From contig NZ_CP059973.1 in NCBI RefSeq assembly GCF_009193295.2, forward strand, positions 1,364,001-1,428,000: a DNA stretch of 64,000 nt, written 5' to 3'. The position numbers and the translations under genes were made by a program. The DNA is from Bacteroides luhongzhouii (GTDB lineage: Bacteria > Bacteroidota > Bacteroidia > Bacteroidales > Bacteroidaceae). Positions 33,749 through 43,318 of the stretch are shown piece by piece (the stretch's first letter is position 1; each line of letters starts with the position of its first letter). A model generated the notes under the pieces. That model saw only the letters and a list, made by a program, of their open reading frames with translations, was not told where the DNA came from and did not search any database.

Positions 33749-34444
33749 ATGAATATACACATGAAATCCTTTATTTTATTATTGTTTTTGTCTTGCTGTC
33801 TTTTTTCTTGTTCAGAAGACGAGATAAAGTCTTATCATGGTGATCAGTATTTATATTTTAGCCAATTGAAAGGCACAGAAGACAAGTCTGTCAATGTGTC
33901 GTTCAATAATTATCCGCTTGATGATGAACTAACTGTAAAGATAGCTATGGGGTTGGTCGGTGATCCTTTTTCGAGTCCGGCTCCGTATAAGATCGGAATT
34001 CTTGCGGATAAGACAACAGCTTTAGCTGAAAATTATTCTTTGCCGGAAGCACCTAGTTTTAAGGCAAATTCTGCTACGGATGAATTGGAGGTTAAGTTAA
34101 TAAAAACGGAAAACCTGACAGAAGATGTATCGCTTCTTCTGAAAATAGAACCTAATGATTATTTTGGAGGGAGTATCTTACATTATGATACAATTCGGAT
34201 TGTATTCAACAATGTAGAAAGTCAACCGTTGTGGTGGGATAAAGAAGTGACGAATGTTTATCTTGGTACTTATTCTCGGGCAAAATACAGGGCACTGGTG
34301 CAATATGGAGGTGAAGAGGCTCTCAATTTCGGAGAACTGAATGCATCACAGAGACGTCGGTGTGCCCTGCGTTTGAAGGATGCTATTGCCGAATATGGCC
34401 TGAAAGAAGAGAACGGAAAGTCGATGACGGTACCTATTTATTAA
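33749..34444 (+). CDS. DUF4843-like surface lipoprotein, locus 2
   Basis: The lipoprotein signal FLSCCLFSC is followed by SEDEIKSYHGDQYLYF, and the body shares the WWDKEVTNVYLGTYS region with the locus-1 protein (WWAVND...YLGTYS). The frame is open from 33695, overlapping the SusD end, but the signal peptide fits starts at 33749 (MNIHMKSF) or 33761 (MKSFILLL). I use 33749. The function is unknown; it is an accessory surface lipoprotein of the SusCD unit. Confidence 0.78.
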   Translation: MNIHMKSFILLLFLSCCLFSCSEDEIKSYHGDQYLYFSQLKGTEDKSVNVSFNNYPLDDELTVKIAMGLVGDPFSSPAPYKIGILADKTTALAENYSLPEAPSFKANSATDELEVKLIKTENLTEDVSLLLKIEPNDYFGGSILHYDTIRIVFNNVESQPLWWDKEVTNVYLGTYSRAKYRALVQYGGEEALNFGELNASQRRRCALRLKDAIAEYGLKEENGKSMTVPIY

Positions 34445-34457
34445 TCTGACGAATGAA

Positions 34458-36101
34458 ATGAATATGAAGAGGATAAAATTGAAGTTAGCGACGGCTATAC
34501 TTTTAGGGTCGTTAATGTCATCTTGTTATGAGGATAAAGGAAATTATGATTACGAGCAAATGAATGATATTACAGTGGGAATTCCACTGGAAAGTAGCGA
34601 TTGTGTATTAGGTGATGTGCTGAAAATAACTCCTGAATTGAAGTTCTCAACAGGAAAGGAAACGGAAAATTTAACTTATCTATGGACATTTGATGGACAG
34701 GAGATAGCGACAGAACGGGTATTGAACTGGACTGTTGATAAAGATGGAAAGTATAAAGATCTGCGTTTGGCAGTGAAAGACCAGACTACCGGAGTTACAT
34801 ATTTCGGATCTGCGCTGTTGTCTGTGATTTCCCCTTATACAACAGATGGCTGGGTAACGCTTTCCGCCAAGGAAGACGGGACTTCGATGTTAACGTATAT
34901 GCGTCCTACTACGAAAGATCAAAAATACACATGTGTAGTGACAAAGGATGTATATGGTCTTTCTAATGGTGGGGCTACTTTGGGTGGCAAGCCGATTTTT
35001 ATGAGCCAGCATTTTGTTTCTCCATGGGGGAGTGGTGAAGATAATACCAGTTGGTTATGGATTACTCAGCAAGGTGGGCAAGGCTGTGTCGATGTTTCCG
35101 GAAGTTCTTATCAAACGGAAGGCTATCTGCCTGCTATGTTTATTAATGGTGGCTATCCACAAGGATTTGAACCACAACGGGTGTATGATATGGTTTATCT
35201 TTCAATGGCTATCGGGAGAAACGGAGAGATTTATACTCGTGTGAAAGAGTCTCTGAATCTATTCAACTCCAATTACTTTTTGGATGATAGAGTTCTGTCA
35301 TATAATGGACAGCCAATAGACGGTACAATGATAGCGATGACCCCAGAATTTTATGAACACGGAGGAGTACTAGCTTATGATAAAAATTCCAATCGATACT
35401 TGCATATAACAGACCTGAAAGCGAGTACTCTTGTTATTGGTAGTGGGATGGTAGATAAATATTATTCCGGTAATGTGTTAGCGTTGGAAACATGGGATAG
35501 TAGCGATCCTTTTGATGATATGACGGGGTATACGGTGCACTATATCGGAGCCTGTGTCGGTCCTTATGGACAAGGAGGTGGCTCTATTGGCTATATGTCT
35601 GTTATTGAAAAAGATAGTCGCTTTTTTATACAGCATTTTGAAGTTGATGATTGTAGCGGAAAATACGCTCCCGGTGCTTATATCACTACTCCTTTGCGGG
35701 AAGTCCCATTTGCGGATATCGTTAATGCAAGTACGAAAAATGTATATGCACTTTGTTATTATCAGAATTCCGGTCGTCCGTATTTATTGTTGAGTAGTGA
35801 TAACGATCTTTATCTGTATTACTTTAATGGTGATAAAGGCAAACAATTAATAAAGTTTGCTACATTTGATGCCCCGATAACCGGTATTGATACTGGAGGG
35901 GGGGCTTATGAAGGCCATGCAGGAGTAGGGCTGGAAAATGGAGAATTTTATGTATTGGATTTGAGTTTATCTGTTTTGGAGGAAATCATTAAAGAAGGTG
36001 ATAGTGAGAAGAAAGTCCTGTTTAAGGAAGAAGGTCTAGGAAAAATAGTACAGGTTCTGTATAAGCGTGAAAGAGCACGTGACTATGGTTCTTGGGATTA
36101 A
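34458..36101 (+). CDS. PKD-like surface lipoprotein, locus 2
   Basis: The lipoprotein signal ends SLMSSC and the mature protein starts YEDKGNYDYEQMNDI, matching the locus-1 protein. A PKD/Ig-like domain with YLWTFDGQEI follows, then about 400 residues of beta-rich sequence with no catalytic motif seen. It is 547 residues long. A start two codons later (MKRIKLKL, 34464) is equally possible. A surface ligand-binding role is inferred from context. Confidence 0.78.
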   Translation: MNMKRIKLKLATAILLGSLMSSCYEDKGNYDYEQMNDITVGIPLESSDCVLGDVLKITPELKFSTGKETENLTYLWTFDGQEIATERVLNWTVDKDGKYKDLRLAVKDQTTGVTYFGSALLSVISPYTTDGWVTLSAKEDGTSMLTYMRPTTKDQKYTCVVTKDVYGLSNGGATLGGKPIFMSQHFVSPWGSGEDNTSWLWITQQGGQGCVDVSGSSYQTEGYLPAMFINGGYPQGFEPQRVYDMVYLSMAIGRNGEIYTRVKESLNLFNSNYFLDDRVLSYNGQPIDGTMIAMTPEFYEHGGVLAYDKNSNRYLHITDLKASTLVIGSGMVDKYYSGNVLALETWDSSDPFDDMTGYTVHYIGACVGPYGQGGGSIGYMSVIEKDSRFFIQHFEVDDCSGKYAPGAYITTPLREVPFADIVNASTKNVYALCYYQNSGRPYLLLSSDNDLYLYYFNGDKGKQLIKFATFDAPITGIDTGGGAYEGHAGVGLENGEFYVLDLSLSVLEEIIKEGDSEKKVLFKEEGLGKIVQVLYKRERARDYGSWD

Positions 36102-36127
36102 AGAGAAAACATTGAAATTAAGATTAT

Positions 36128-38761
36128 ATGCGAAAGAAACTGTATTTATTTCTTTTAGTTGCATTGTGTGGGGCTATGATTAATCCCGCTGTAGCAAAGA
36201 AGAAAAACAAGAAGAAAGCTTCTACGGAGGCTACTGCAAAGAAGAAAGAGAAAAAAGAAACCAAGTACGACAAATTGTTTAAAGACAAGAAAGTAACGAC
36301 AGCTAAAGGTTTCATTACTCTTCATCAGTTTGACAACAAGGTCTACTTTGAGTTACCGCTTAAAATTCTAAACCGGGACATCCTGTTGGGATCTACAATT
36401 GCAGAAACAACGGATAATCAGTTTGGATGCGTAGGTGAGAAGTCTGGTGATCCTTTTTTGATTCGTTTCGTGCAGCGTGATTCAACAATTACATTGCGCC
36501 GTGTGCAGGCCGGACAATTCTCTGACGACCGGGAGATTAAAAAACGTTTGCAGAGCAGCACAATGCCTGCTATCGCCGAGACATTCGAGATAAAGGCTTA
36601 CAATAATGACAGTACTGCCGTTGTGTTTGATATGACCGGTTACCTGTTGAGCGATAAGAAAATGCTTTCTCCTTTCTCTCCTTATTCATTGATAGAAATG
36701 ATGGGAGGGAGTATTGATAAGAATTTTGAAAAGGAAAGTTCTTTTATACAAGGCATCAAAGGCTTTGAGGACAATATTTGTGTCCGTTCCTTATTGACTT
36801 ATAAAGTAAGCGTAGGGGCTAAAGGAAGTTATGCGATAAAAAATATGCCTTTCTCGGCTGTGATGAACCGTAGCTTTATCTTATTGCCGGAAAAACCGAT
36901 GCGCCATCGTTATGCCGATCCGCGTATTGGTATTTTCGAACACTCTATTGTTGAGTTTGCTTCCGAAGGACGTGGATTGCGTACTCGCCATATCGCTCAT
37001 CGCTGGAATCTTGAACCGTCAGATTCTGCCGCATATCTACGTGGAGAATTGGTAGAACCTAAAAAGCCTATTATTTTCTATATTGATGATGCATTTCCGT
37101 TGAGTTGGAATAAATATATCCATAAAGGAGTTGAGGTATGGCAGAAAGCATTTGAGAAGATTGGCTTCAAGAATGCGATTGTGGCAAAGGATTTTCCTAA
37201 AAACGATCCTAACTTTGACCCGGAAAACATAAAATACTCTTGTATTCGTTATGCTCCTTCTACAGTAGCCAACGCAATGGGACCTTCTTGGATTGACCCT
37301 CGCTCAGGAGAAATTATAAACGCATCGGTAACGGTATATCATAATATTGTGCAGTTGGTTCAGTACTGGCGTTTCTTACAAACTGCCCCGGCAGATAAGG
37401 ATGTTCGTGATGTGGTGTTGCGTGAAGACTTATTGGGAGACTGCATCGCCTACGTACTTTCTCATGAAGTAGGGCATACTTTGTCTCTGATGCACAATAT
37501 GGCAGGTTCTTCTTCCATTCCTGTAGAGTCGTTGCGTGATCCGAAATTTACTCAGGAATATGGAACGACTTATTCTATCATGGATTATGCACGTAATAAC
37601 TATATAGCACAGCCGGGCGATAAGGAAAAAGGAGTACGTATGACACCTCCTGAACTTGGTGCTTATGATTATTATGCGATCTCTTGGTTGTATAAACCAA
37701 TATTTGAAGCAAAAACATCTGAAGAAGAAATTCCTATACTGGACAAATGGATCAGTGAGAAATCGGGTGATCCTAAGTATCGTTATGGTAAGCAGCAGTT
37801 CAAACGTCGTTTCGATCCGAGTTCCGTAGAAGAAGATTTGGGGGATGATCCAGTGAAAGCTTCAGAGTATGGGCGTCGTAATTTGCAATATATCCTGAAA
37901 CATATTAATGAATGGGTAGCAAACAAAGATAAGGATTTTGAGTTTCGTACTGCCTTATATGATGAAATTGTCTATGGATATATACGCTATTTAAGCTTCG
38001 TATTGGCAGATATCGGAGGTATTTATTTGAATGAACGTTATGACGGAGATCAGCGTCCGAGTTATCAAACTGTGTCGAAAGAACAACAGAAGAAGGCTTT
38101 GAATTTCTTGCTGAATGAGTTGAAAGATCTTTCTTGGTTGGATGCGAATGAAACCTTGAAGGAGTTTCCTATCCGTACTTCTGTAGCTATGCAAATGGAG
38201 GATGCGATTATTGATGGTATTTTATCTCGTTGTGGTGCTGTTTCTATCTGTTCGAATAAGGCTACATCCGCTCCTTATACTCAAAAGGAATACTTGGCGG
38301 ACATTGAACGTTTTGTATGGGCATCAACACGTGCTGGTAAAACTTTGACAGATACGGAGATGCGTCTGCAGATGAATTATTTGACAAAATTGATAGAGGG
38401 CTCTGTAACTGGGGTTGCTAAAAATGCGACTCGTAAAGGTATTACGGACATGTATGACATTATTAAGGTTCCTGAATGGCTGAAGGCTGCTTCGCGTGAG
38501 CGTTTTGGTATCATTTCAGAAGAATTTATGGGATGTTTTAATAATAAGCATGCTGAGATGCAGGCAGCCCGTTTGGAGGAAATTAGCGGTTTTGAAGATG
38601 ATGTTGATTTAAAGGCTCCGTTGGAACCGATGGAACACGTTTATTTCGGTGAGCTGAAGAAAATCCGCAGCTTGGTTGCAGCAAGCGCTTCTACTGGTTC
38701 TGCTGATACGCAACGTCATTATCGCTTATTGTTGTACAAAATTGACCAGGCATTAAAATGA
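36128..38761 (+). CDS. exported zinc metalloprotease (DUF5118-DUF5117-DUF4953 type), locus 2
   Basis: The 877-residue protein has a signal peptide, then a Lys-rich linker (about 24-50), the DUF5118/DUF5117 regions and a C-terminal metalloprotease domain. The zinc site is HEVGHTLSLMH: His446, catalytic Glu447, His450 and His456, a metzincin-like HExxHxxxxxH. The Met-turn is SIMDY about 40 residues later. It replaces the S9 pair of locus 1 as the hydrolytic cargo. Its stop codon overlaps the start of a paralog (ATGA). Cleavage preference cannot be read from sequence. Confidence 0.9.
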   Translation: MRKKLYLFLLVALCGAMINPAVAKKKNKKKASTEATAKKKEKKETKYDKLFKDKKVTTAKGFITLHQFDNKVYFELPLKILNRDILLGSTIAETTDNQFGCVGEKSGDPFLIRFVQRDSTITLRRVQAGQFSDDREIKKRLQSSTMPAIAETFEIKAYNNDSTAVVFDMTGYLLSDKKMLSPFSPYSLIEMMGGSIDKNFEKESSFIQGIKGFEDNICVRSLLTYKVSVGAKGSYAIKNMPFSAVMNRSFILLPEKPMRHRYADPRIGIFEHSIVEFASEGRGLRTRHIAHRWNLEPSDSAAYLRGELVEPKKPIIFYIDDAFPLSWNKYIHKGVEVWQKAFEKIGFKNAIVAKDFPKNDPNFDPENIKYSCIRYAPSTVANAMGPSWIDPRSGEIINASVTVYHNIVQLVQYWRFLQTAPADKDVRDVVLREDLLGDCIAYVLSHEVGHTLSLMHNMAGSSSIPVESLRDPKFTQEYGTTYSIMDYARNNYIAQPGDKEKGVRMTPPELGAYDYYAISWLYKPIFEAKTSEEEIPILDKWISEKSGDPKYRYGKQQFKRRFDPSSVEEDLGDDPVKASEYGRRNLQYILKHINEWVANKDKDFEFRTALYDEIVYGYIRYLSFVLADIGGIYLNERYDGDQRPSYQTVSKEQQKKALNFLLNELKDLSWLDANETLKEFPIRTSVAMQMEDAIIDGILSRCGAVSICSNKATSAPYTQKEYLADIERFVWASTRAGKTLTDTEMRLQMNYLTKLIEGSVTGVAKNATRKGITDMYDIIKVPEWLKAASRERFGIISEEFMGCFNNKHAEMQAARLEEISGFEDDVDLKAPLEPMEHVYFGELKKIRSLVAASASTGSADTQRHYRLLLYKIDQALK

Positions 38762-41376
38762 TAGGAAGTATGAGAAATAGATATAGTAAGATACTTTGTT
38801 TATTGCTTCTTTTTATGTGTTGCCTGCCACAAGACGGAAATGCGTTTTGGCCTTTTAAAAAGAAGAAAAAAGAGGAAAAAAAAGAAGTATTAACACCTTA
38901 TCAGAAGCTTTTCAAGGATAAGAAGGTACAGACAGCTCATGGGCTGATGACTATTCATAAGGTGGAAGATAAAGTGTATGTTGAGTTTCCGGTTGCTATG
39001 TTAGGGCGGGAACTGTTGCTGACTTCCTCTATAGAAAATACGAGTGACGGTGGGGAAGGTGCACCGGGACAGTTGGGAGGAACAGATGTACGTTTGCGTT
39101 TTGAGATGATCGATTCTACAATCGTGGCACGTATGCCTTTGTTGAGCAAACCTGTCAATACAAGTGGTGACTCTGATATTGCCCGTGCACTGAATAATTC
39201 ACATAATCCGGGTATCTTCAAGAGTTTTAAAGTATTGGCATGTACACCGGATAGTTCGGCTCTTGTAGTGAATATGAAAAGTTTATTCTTGGAAGGTTCG
39301 GCTTTTACTAAACCTTTCCCATCGACTTCAGCTAACGGCTATTATGGTTTTGTATCTCGCGACCACTCATTAGAATCTGATAAATCGTCTATCTTGGGTG
39401 TTTCCGCTTCAGGAGATAATATTACCGTTCGTGAAGAACTGGTATATAAGGTAAACCATACCTTGATGGGAGCTTATAGTATGTATGAAAATGTTCCGTT
39501 GACGGCTGTGGTAAATAAGATGTTATGTGTCTTGTCGGAAGAGCCGATGACTCCCCGTCTGGCTGATTCACGTCTTGGATTGAATACACAGTTGAAGAGT
39601 GACTTTGTCGGAGCTGGGCAAGAGGTGAAGAATATACGTTATGCAAAACGTTGGCGGATTGAACCTTCGGATTCTGCTGCTTACCGTCGGGGGGAACTGG
39701 TGGAACCGAAGAAGCAATTAGTATTCTATATTGATAGCTTGCTACCTATTAAGTGGCATTCTTATGTTAAAGCTGGAGCAGAATCTTGGAATAAAGCTTT
39801 TGAAAAGGTTGGTTTTAAGAATGTGATTTGTGTGAAGGAGTTTCCGAAAAATGATACTTTGTTTAATGCGTACAGTTTGGATTGTATGACCATCCGTTAT
39901 TCTGCTTCGTGGATGAATAGTGCACAAACGACGCTTCATGTAGATGCTCGTACAGGGGAGATATTGAATGCTTCTATTCTGATCAATTCAAATATGATCA
40001 GTGTGCAATATATGGATCGTATTGCGGCAACTGCTGCGGTTGATCCTCGCGTCCGTACTGATATTTTCCCACAAGAGATACAGGGCGAGTTGATTCAGGC
40101 TGCTATTGCTCAAGCTGTAGGGACAGGATTGGGACTTGCTCCGAATTGGGGAGCTTCTGTTGCTTATCCGGTAGATTCTTTGCGTTCTGCCAGCTTCACA
40201 CAAAAGTATGGTTTGGCTTCTTCTGTTATGGGAGGGGTAGTGATTAATGATGTGGCTACGGCAGATGATGTACGGAAAGGAGTGCGTTTGGTTAATACGA
40301 ACCCTGGACCGTATGATGAGTTGGTTATTAAATATCTGTATCAGCCTATTTACGCTTCTTCATTACAAGAAGAGAAAGCTATCTTGGATAGCTGGATTCG
40401 TCAACACACAGGAGATCCTCGTTATGCTTATATACGTAGTCAGTCTCGTTTCGATTCAGATCCTCGTAATAGTCGTGGCGGCTTGGGAGACGATCATTTG
40501 AAGTCATTTGATTATATGCTTTCCAATATCCGTACCGGTTGTGAGAATTATTATACTTGGTTTTCAAAAGGAGACAAGGATATGACAATGCGTAAGCGGG
40601 TATATTCGGCACTTTGCGAACGATTGAACAGTCGTGTATATGCGGTTCTTTCGTATGTCGGTGGTATTTATCTGAATGATATTCGTGAGAAAGATGTGAT
40701 TCCGAGTTACTCGATGGTAGACCGTGAGAAACAAAAAGCAGCATTGAACAGGGTTTTGAGCCTGGCAAAAGATCTGGATTGGATAGAGAATACAGCTCGT
40801 GCTACAGATTTCACAATTGCTGATAAGAAGACCGATATGATGCGTTTGGATATATTCAAGAATATCTTTAATCGTTTGCCTTATATCGAAGTGTGTACGG
40901 AACGTTTCCCGGAAACTGCTTATACGGCTTCCGAATATTTGGATGACATTTACAATGTAGTATGGGAAGGAACCCTGAAACATCGTCCGTTGGATAATGT
41001 TGAGAAAGCTCTGCAGACAGCTTTTCTGGAAAGTATCATTTCCACCTCTACGGTAACTGCACCTATTGGTAGCTTTAAGGCTTCAAAGACGTCATTTGCT
41101 GATACCTGGAAGTCGGAAATTAATCTGACAGCTTTACGTGAAGGAGAGAATGTAGAACATCATTTGCGTTCTTTGCAGGCTCCTGAAGAAATAAGTGGCT
41201 TCTCTTCTGTTCCGCCTATTTATACGAATCAGACCAAAGTTGCTGCATATTATTTCGATCTGTTGATGCGTACGAAAGAGATGTTGGAAAAGAGTATTTC
41301 GGCTATGCCTGAAGCTGATCGTTCACATTATGAGCTTTTGATATATCGTATAAATAAAGCGGTAGAGATAAAATAG
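38758..41376 (+). CDS. catalytically dead paralog of the zinc metalloprotease (pseudoprotease)
   Basis: The 872-residue protein aligns along its whole length with the enzyme encoded just upstream: signal peptide, Lys-rich linker (PFKKKKKEEKK), the WRIEPSDSAAYRRGELVEPK block and the DARTGEILNAS block. The zinc motif is gone: HEVGHTLSLMHN has become QAVGTGLGLAPN (452-463), so all three His ligands and the Glu are replaced. The frame is intact and the surrounding fold is conserved, so this is a maintained inactive form and not decay. The gene starts at the ATGA overlap, implying translational coupling; ATG 38770 is an alternative. It may pair with, chaperone or regulate the active protease, or bind peptides. 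Confidence 0.87.
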   Translation: MIGSMRNRYSKILCLLLLFMCCLPQDGNAFWPFKKKKKEEKKEVLTPYQKLFKDKKVQTAHGLMTIHKVEDKVYVEFPVAMLGRELLLTSSIENTSDGGEGAPGQLGGTDVRLRFEMIDSTIVARMPLLSKPVNTSGDSDIARALNNSHNPGIFKSFKVLACTPDSSALVVNMKSLFLEGSAFTKPFPSTSANGYYGFVSRDHSLESDKSSILGVSASGDNITVREELVYKVNHTLMGAYSMYENVPLTAVVNKMLCVLSEEPMTPRLADSRLGLNTQLKSDFVGAGQEVKNIRYAKRWRIEPSDSAAYRRGELVEPKKQLVFYIDSLLPIKWHSYVKAGAESWNKAFEKVGFKNVICVKEFPKNDTLFNAYSLDCMTIRYSASWMNSAQTTLHVDARTGEILNASILINSNMISVQYMDRIAATAAVDPRVRTDIFPQEIQGELIQAAIAQAVGTGLGLAPNWGASVAYPVDSLRSASFTQKYGLASSVMGGVVINDVATADDVRKGVRLVNTNPGPYDELVIKYLYQPIYASSLQEEKAILDSWIRQHTGDPRYAYIRSQSRFDSDPRNSRGGLGDDHLKSFDYMLSNIRTGCENYYTWFSKGDKDMTMRKRVYSALCERLNSRVYAVLSYVGGIYLNDIREKDVIPSYSMVDREKQKAALNRVLSLAKDLDWIENTARATDFTIADKKTDMMRLDIFKNIFNRLPYIEVCTERFPETAYTASEYLDDIYNVVWEGTLKHRPLDNVEKALQTAFLESIISTSTVTAPIGSFKASKTSFADTWKSEINLTALREGENVEHHLRSLQAPEEISGFSSVPPIYTNQTKVAAYYFDLLMRTKEMLEKSISAMPEADRSHYELLIYRINKAVEIK

Positions 41377-41377
41377 T

Positions 41378-41461
41378 AAATTTCTCTCTCTCTTAAATAA
41401 ATTAGTGTTAGCATTACGTTGCTAATGAAAACGCCTCGTCGTAGTGATTACGATGAGGCGT
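41378..41461 (+). repeat. duplicated operon-end element, copy B
   Basis: This copy keeps the CTCTCTCTTAAATA, TTAGTGTT and TTAGCA/TGCTAA parts seen at 26781-26869 and has a better paired main hairpin. Both copies follow immediately after the last gene of the two SusCD loci. Confidence 0.8.
41431..41461 (+). terminator. terminator hairpin of operon 2
   Basis: ACGCCTCGTCGTA pairs with TTACGATGAGGCGT around a short loop. The T-rich tail is weaker than in copy A (TCTTCGTTAT). It lies between the convergent protease operon and ybeY. Confidence 0.75.
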
Positions 41462-41552
41462 CTTCGTTATACAGTATTTATACAGTATGTTGCAGTATAG
41501 TCTGTTTTAGTAAACCGTTTGTTTATTGAAATCGTTTGCAGTTGAGGCTTGC

Positions 41553-41972
41553 TTACGCTTGTCGCATAGCCAATGCCTTATTCTCCGCAGCTTCCATTAT
41601 CTCCCGTTCTCCGGGACCTTTATCGTTAATGCCGCACAAGTGAAGAATTCCGTGGATAATCACACGATGTAGTTCGTCTTCGTATGAGGCACCAAACTGT
41701 TCTGCATTGGTACGTATCGTATCCAGGCTAATGAATAAGTCACCTGATAGACGATCGCCTTCACAATAATCGAAAGTAATAATATCCGTGTAGTAGTCAT
41801 GTTGCAGATACTGACGGTTTACCTCCAGAATCTTTTCGTCCGAGCAGAAGATATAAGCGATTTCACCGAGTCTTTTCCCGTAAGAAGCAGCTACGGCCTT
41901 TATCCATTCCGTAGTCTCACGTTTCTTGATATCAGGCATTTTTACGCCTTCTGTTTGATAAGTTACAGCCAT
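41553..41972 (-). CDS. ybeY: endoribonuclease YbeY (rRNA maturation)
   Basis: The 139-residue protein has the YbeY metal motif HGILHLCGINDKGPGE near residue 110. The canonical motif is HGxLHLxGYDH; here the third His position is occupied by Lys after an Asp. I recall that Bacteroidota YbeY proteins often carry Asp-Lys there, so this is probably a lineage variant. YbeY takes part in 16S rRNA 3'-end maturation and ribosome quality control. It lies 16 bases downstream of the SpmAB-like gene and is co-transcribed with it. Confidence 0.9.
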   Translation of the reverse strand: MAVTYQTEGVKMPDIKKRETTEWIKAVAASYGKRLGEIAYIFCSDEKILEVNRQYLQHDYYTDIITFDYCEGDRLSGDLFISLDTIRTNAEQFGASYEDELHRVIIHGILHLCGINDKGPGEREIMEAAENKALAMRQA

Positions 41973-41988
41973 AATTGAATGTTATGAT

Positions 41989-43221
41989 TTAAAAGAAAAA
42001 TAAATAACTGATTAAGATAGCGGCTATGATACCCGAGAAGTCTGCTATCAGACCGCAAGTCACCGCATTACGGGTCTTGGTAATCCCTACACTGCCGAAA
42101 TAAACGGCCAGAATGTAGAATGTGGTGTCCGAGGCTCCACGTACTACACAACTCATACGTCCTACAAACGAATCCGGTCCTAGTTCTTTCATCGTATCGA
42201 TCATCAATCCGTTCGCACCGCTACCGCTAAGCGATTTCATCAATGCGGTAGGCAGTGCACCTACAAAGCTCGTGTCAACTCCGCATGAACCTACTATATA
42301 GCCGATGCCTCCCACCAGAAAATCCATTGCTCCCGAAGTGCGGAACACTGCAATTCCTACAAGAAAAGCAACCAGATAAGGGATGATGCGTACAGCCGTC
42401 GTAAACCCCTCTTTAGCCCCCTCCACAAACGAATCGTATACATTGATTTTTTTCCTGACTCCCGTCAATATAAACAGGATGATGACGCTGAACAGCAAAA
42501 TATTCGCTATCAACGTAGAATAGGTGCCCATATCCTCTCGTGAGACACTTAGGAACAAGTAAATCAAGCTGGAAAAGAGAAGGCAAATAATGCCCGTTAA
42601 AATGAGAATAGGCTTATTTATTAAATTTATCTTTTGAGCGATGCTCACTGCTATGACTCCTACCAGAGTTGAAATGAAAGTACTTATCAGAATAGGAATG
42701 AATACATCCGTAGGCTGTGCAGCCCCCATTTGCGCACGATACACCATGATACTGATCGGAATAATAATGAGACCGGATGTATTAATCACCAAAAACATAA
42801 TCATCGGGTTGGAAGCAGTGTCCTTTTTCGGGTTCAGTTCCTGCAGCTCTTTCATAGCTTTCAGCCCTAATGGAGTGGCTGCATTGTCGAGGCCAAGCAT
42901 ATTGGCAGACATATTCATGAAGATGGATCCTAACACCGGATGCCCTTTAGGAATATCCGGAAACAGTCGGCAAAGCACCGGACTAAGAAAGCGAGCCAGT
43001 GCGTTAATCAATCCACTGTTTTCTCCGATTTTCATGATGCCCAGCCAAAGAGCCAGTACGCCTGTAAGTCCCAGAGATATCTCGAATGCTGTTTTTGAAG
43101 AATCGAATGTAGCGTTCATGATAGCCGTAAATATCTCCGTATCTCCCAGAAAAATCACTTTTACAAGGGCGATGATAAAGGCGACGACAAAGAATCCTAT
43201 CCAAATGTAATTTAGAACCAT
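41989..43221 (-). CDS. SpmA/SpmB-like membrane protein (nucleoside-recognition/Gate domains)
   Basis: The 410-residue, very hydrophobic protein contains two Gate (nucleoside recognition) units in tandem. The first resembles SpmA (GLTGVLALWLGIMKIGENSG and SANMLGLDNAATPLGLKAM, residues 50-130). The second resembles SpmB (ALMKSLSGSGANGLM and GRMSCVVRGASDTTFYILAV, residues 320-380). In spore formers these are separate spore-maturation proteins; in Bacteroides they are fused and the transported substrate is unknown. Roughly ten membrane spans are likely. A good promoter precedes it. Confidence 0.85.
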   Translation of the reverse strand: MVLNYIWIGFFVVAFIIALVKVIFLGDTEIFTAIMNATFDSSKTAFEISLGLTGVLALWLGIMKIGENSGLINALARFLSPVLCRLFPDIPKGHPVLGSIFMNMSANMLGLDNAATPLGLKAMKELQELNPKKDTASNPMIMFLVINTSGLIIIPISIMVYRAQMGAAQPTDVFIPILISTFISTLVGVIAVSIAQKINLINKPILILTGIICLLFSSLIYLFLSVSREDMGTYSTLIANILLFSVIILFILTGVRKKINVYDSFVEGAKEGFTTAVRIIPYLVAFLVGIAVFRTSGAMDFLVGGIGYIVGSCGVDTSFVGALPTALMKSLSGSGANGLMIDTMKELGPDSFVGRMSCVVRGASDTTFYILAVYFGSVGITKTRNAVTCGLIADFSGIIAAILISYLFFF

Positions 43222-43247
43222 AGTTGATAGCGTGTATATAGATAGTG

Positions 43248-43255
43248 CAAAAGTA
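43248..43255 (-). promoter_or_regulatory. -7 promoter box of the SpmAB-like/ybeY operon
   Basis: On the minus strand TACTTTTG is an exact TAnnTTTG. TTAG, a one-base variant of the -33 TTTG, lies 20 bases upstream. The predicted start is about 20 bases before the ATG at 43221. Confidence 0.55.
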
Positions 43256-43318
43256 GTTATTACGTTTCAAATAAACTAAATCTTCGTCTTTCTTATACTG
43301 AAAATGAATGTAAATCTC

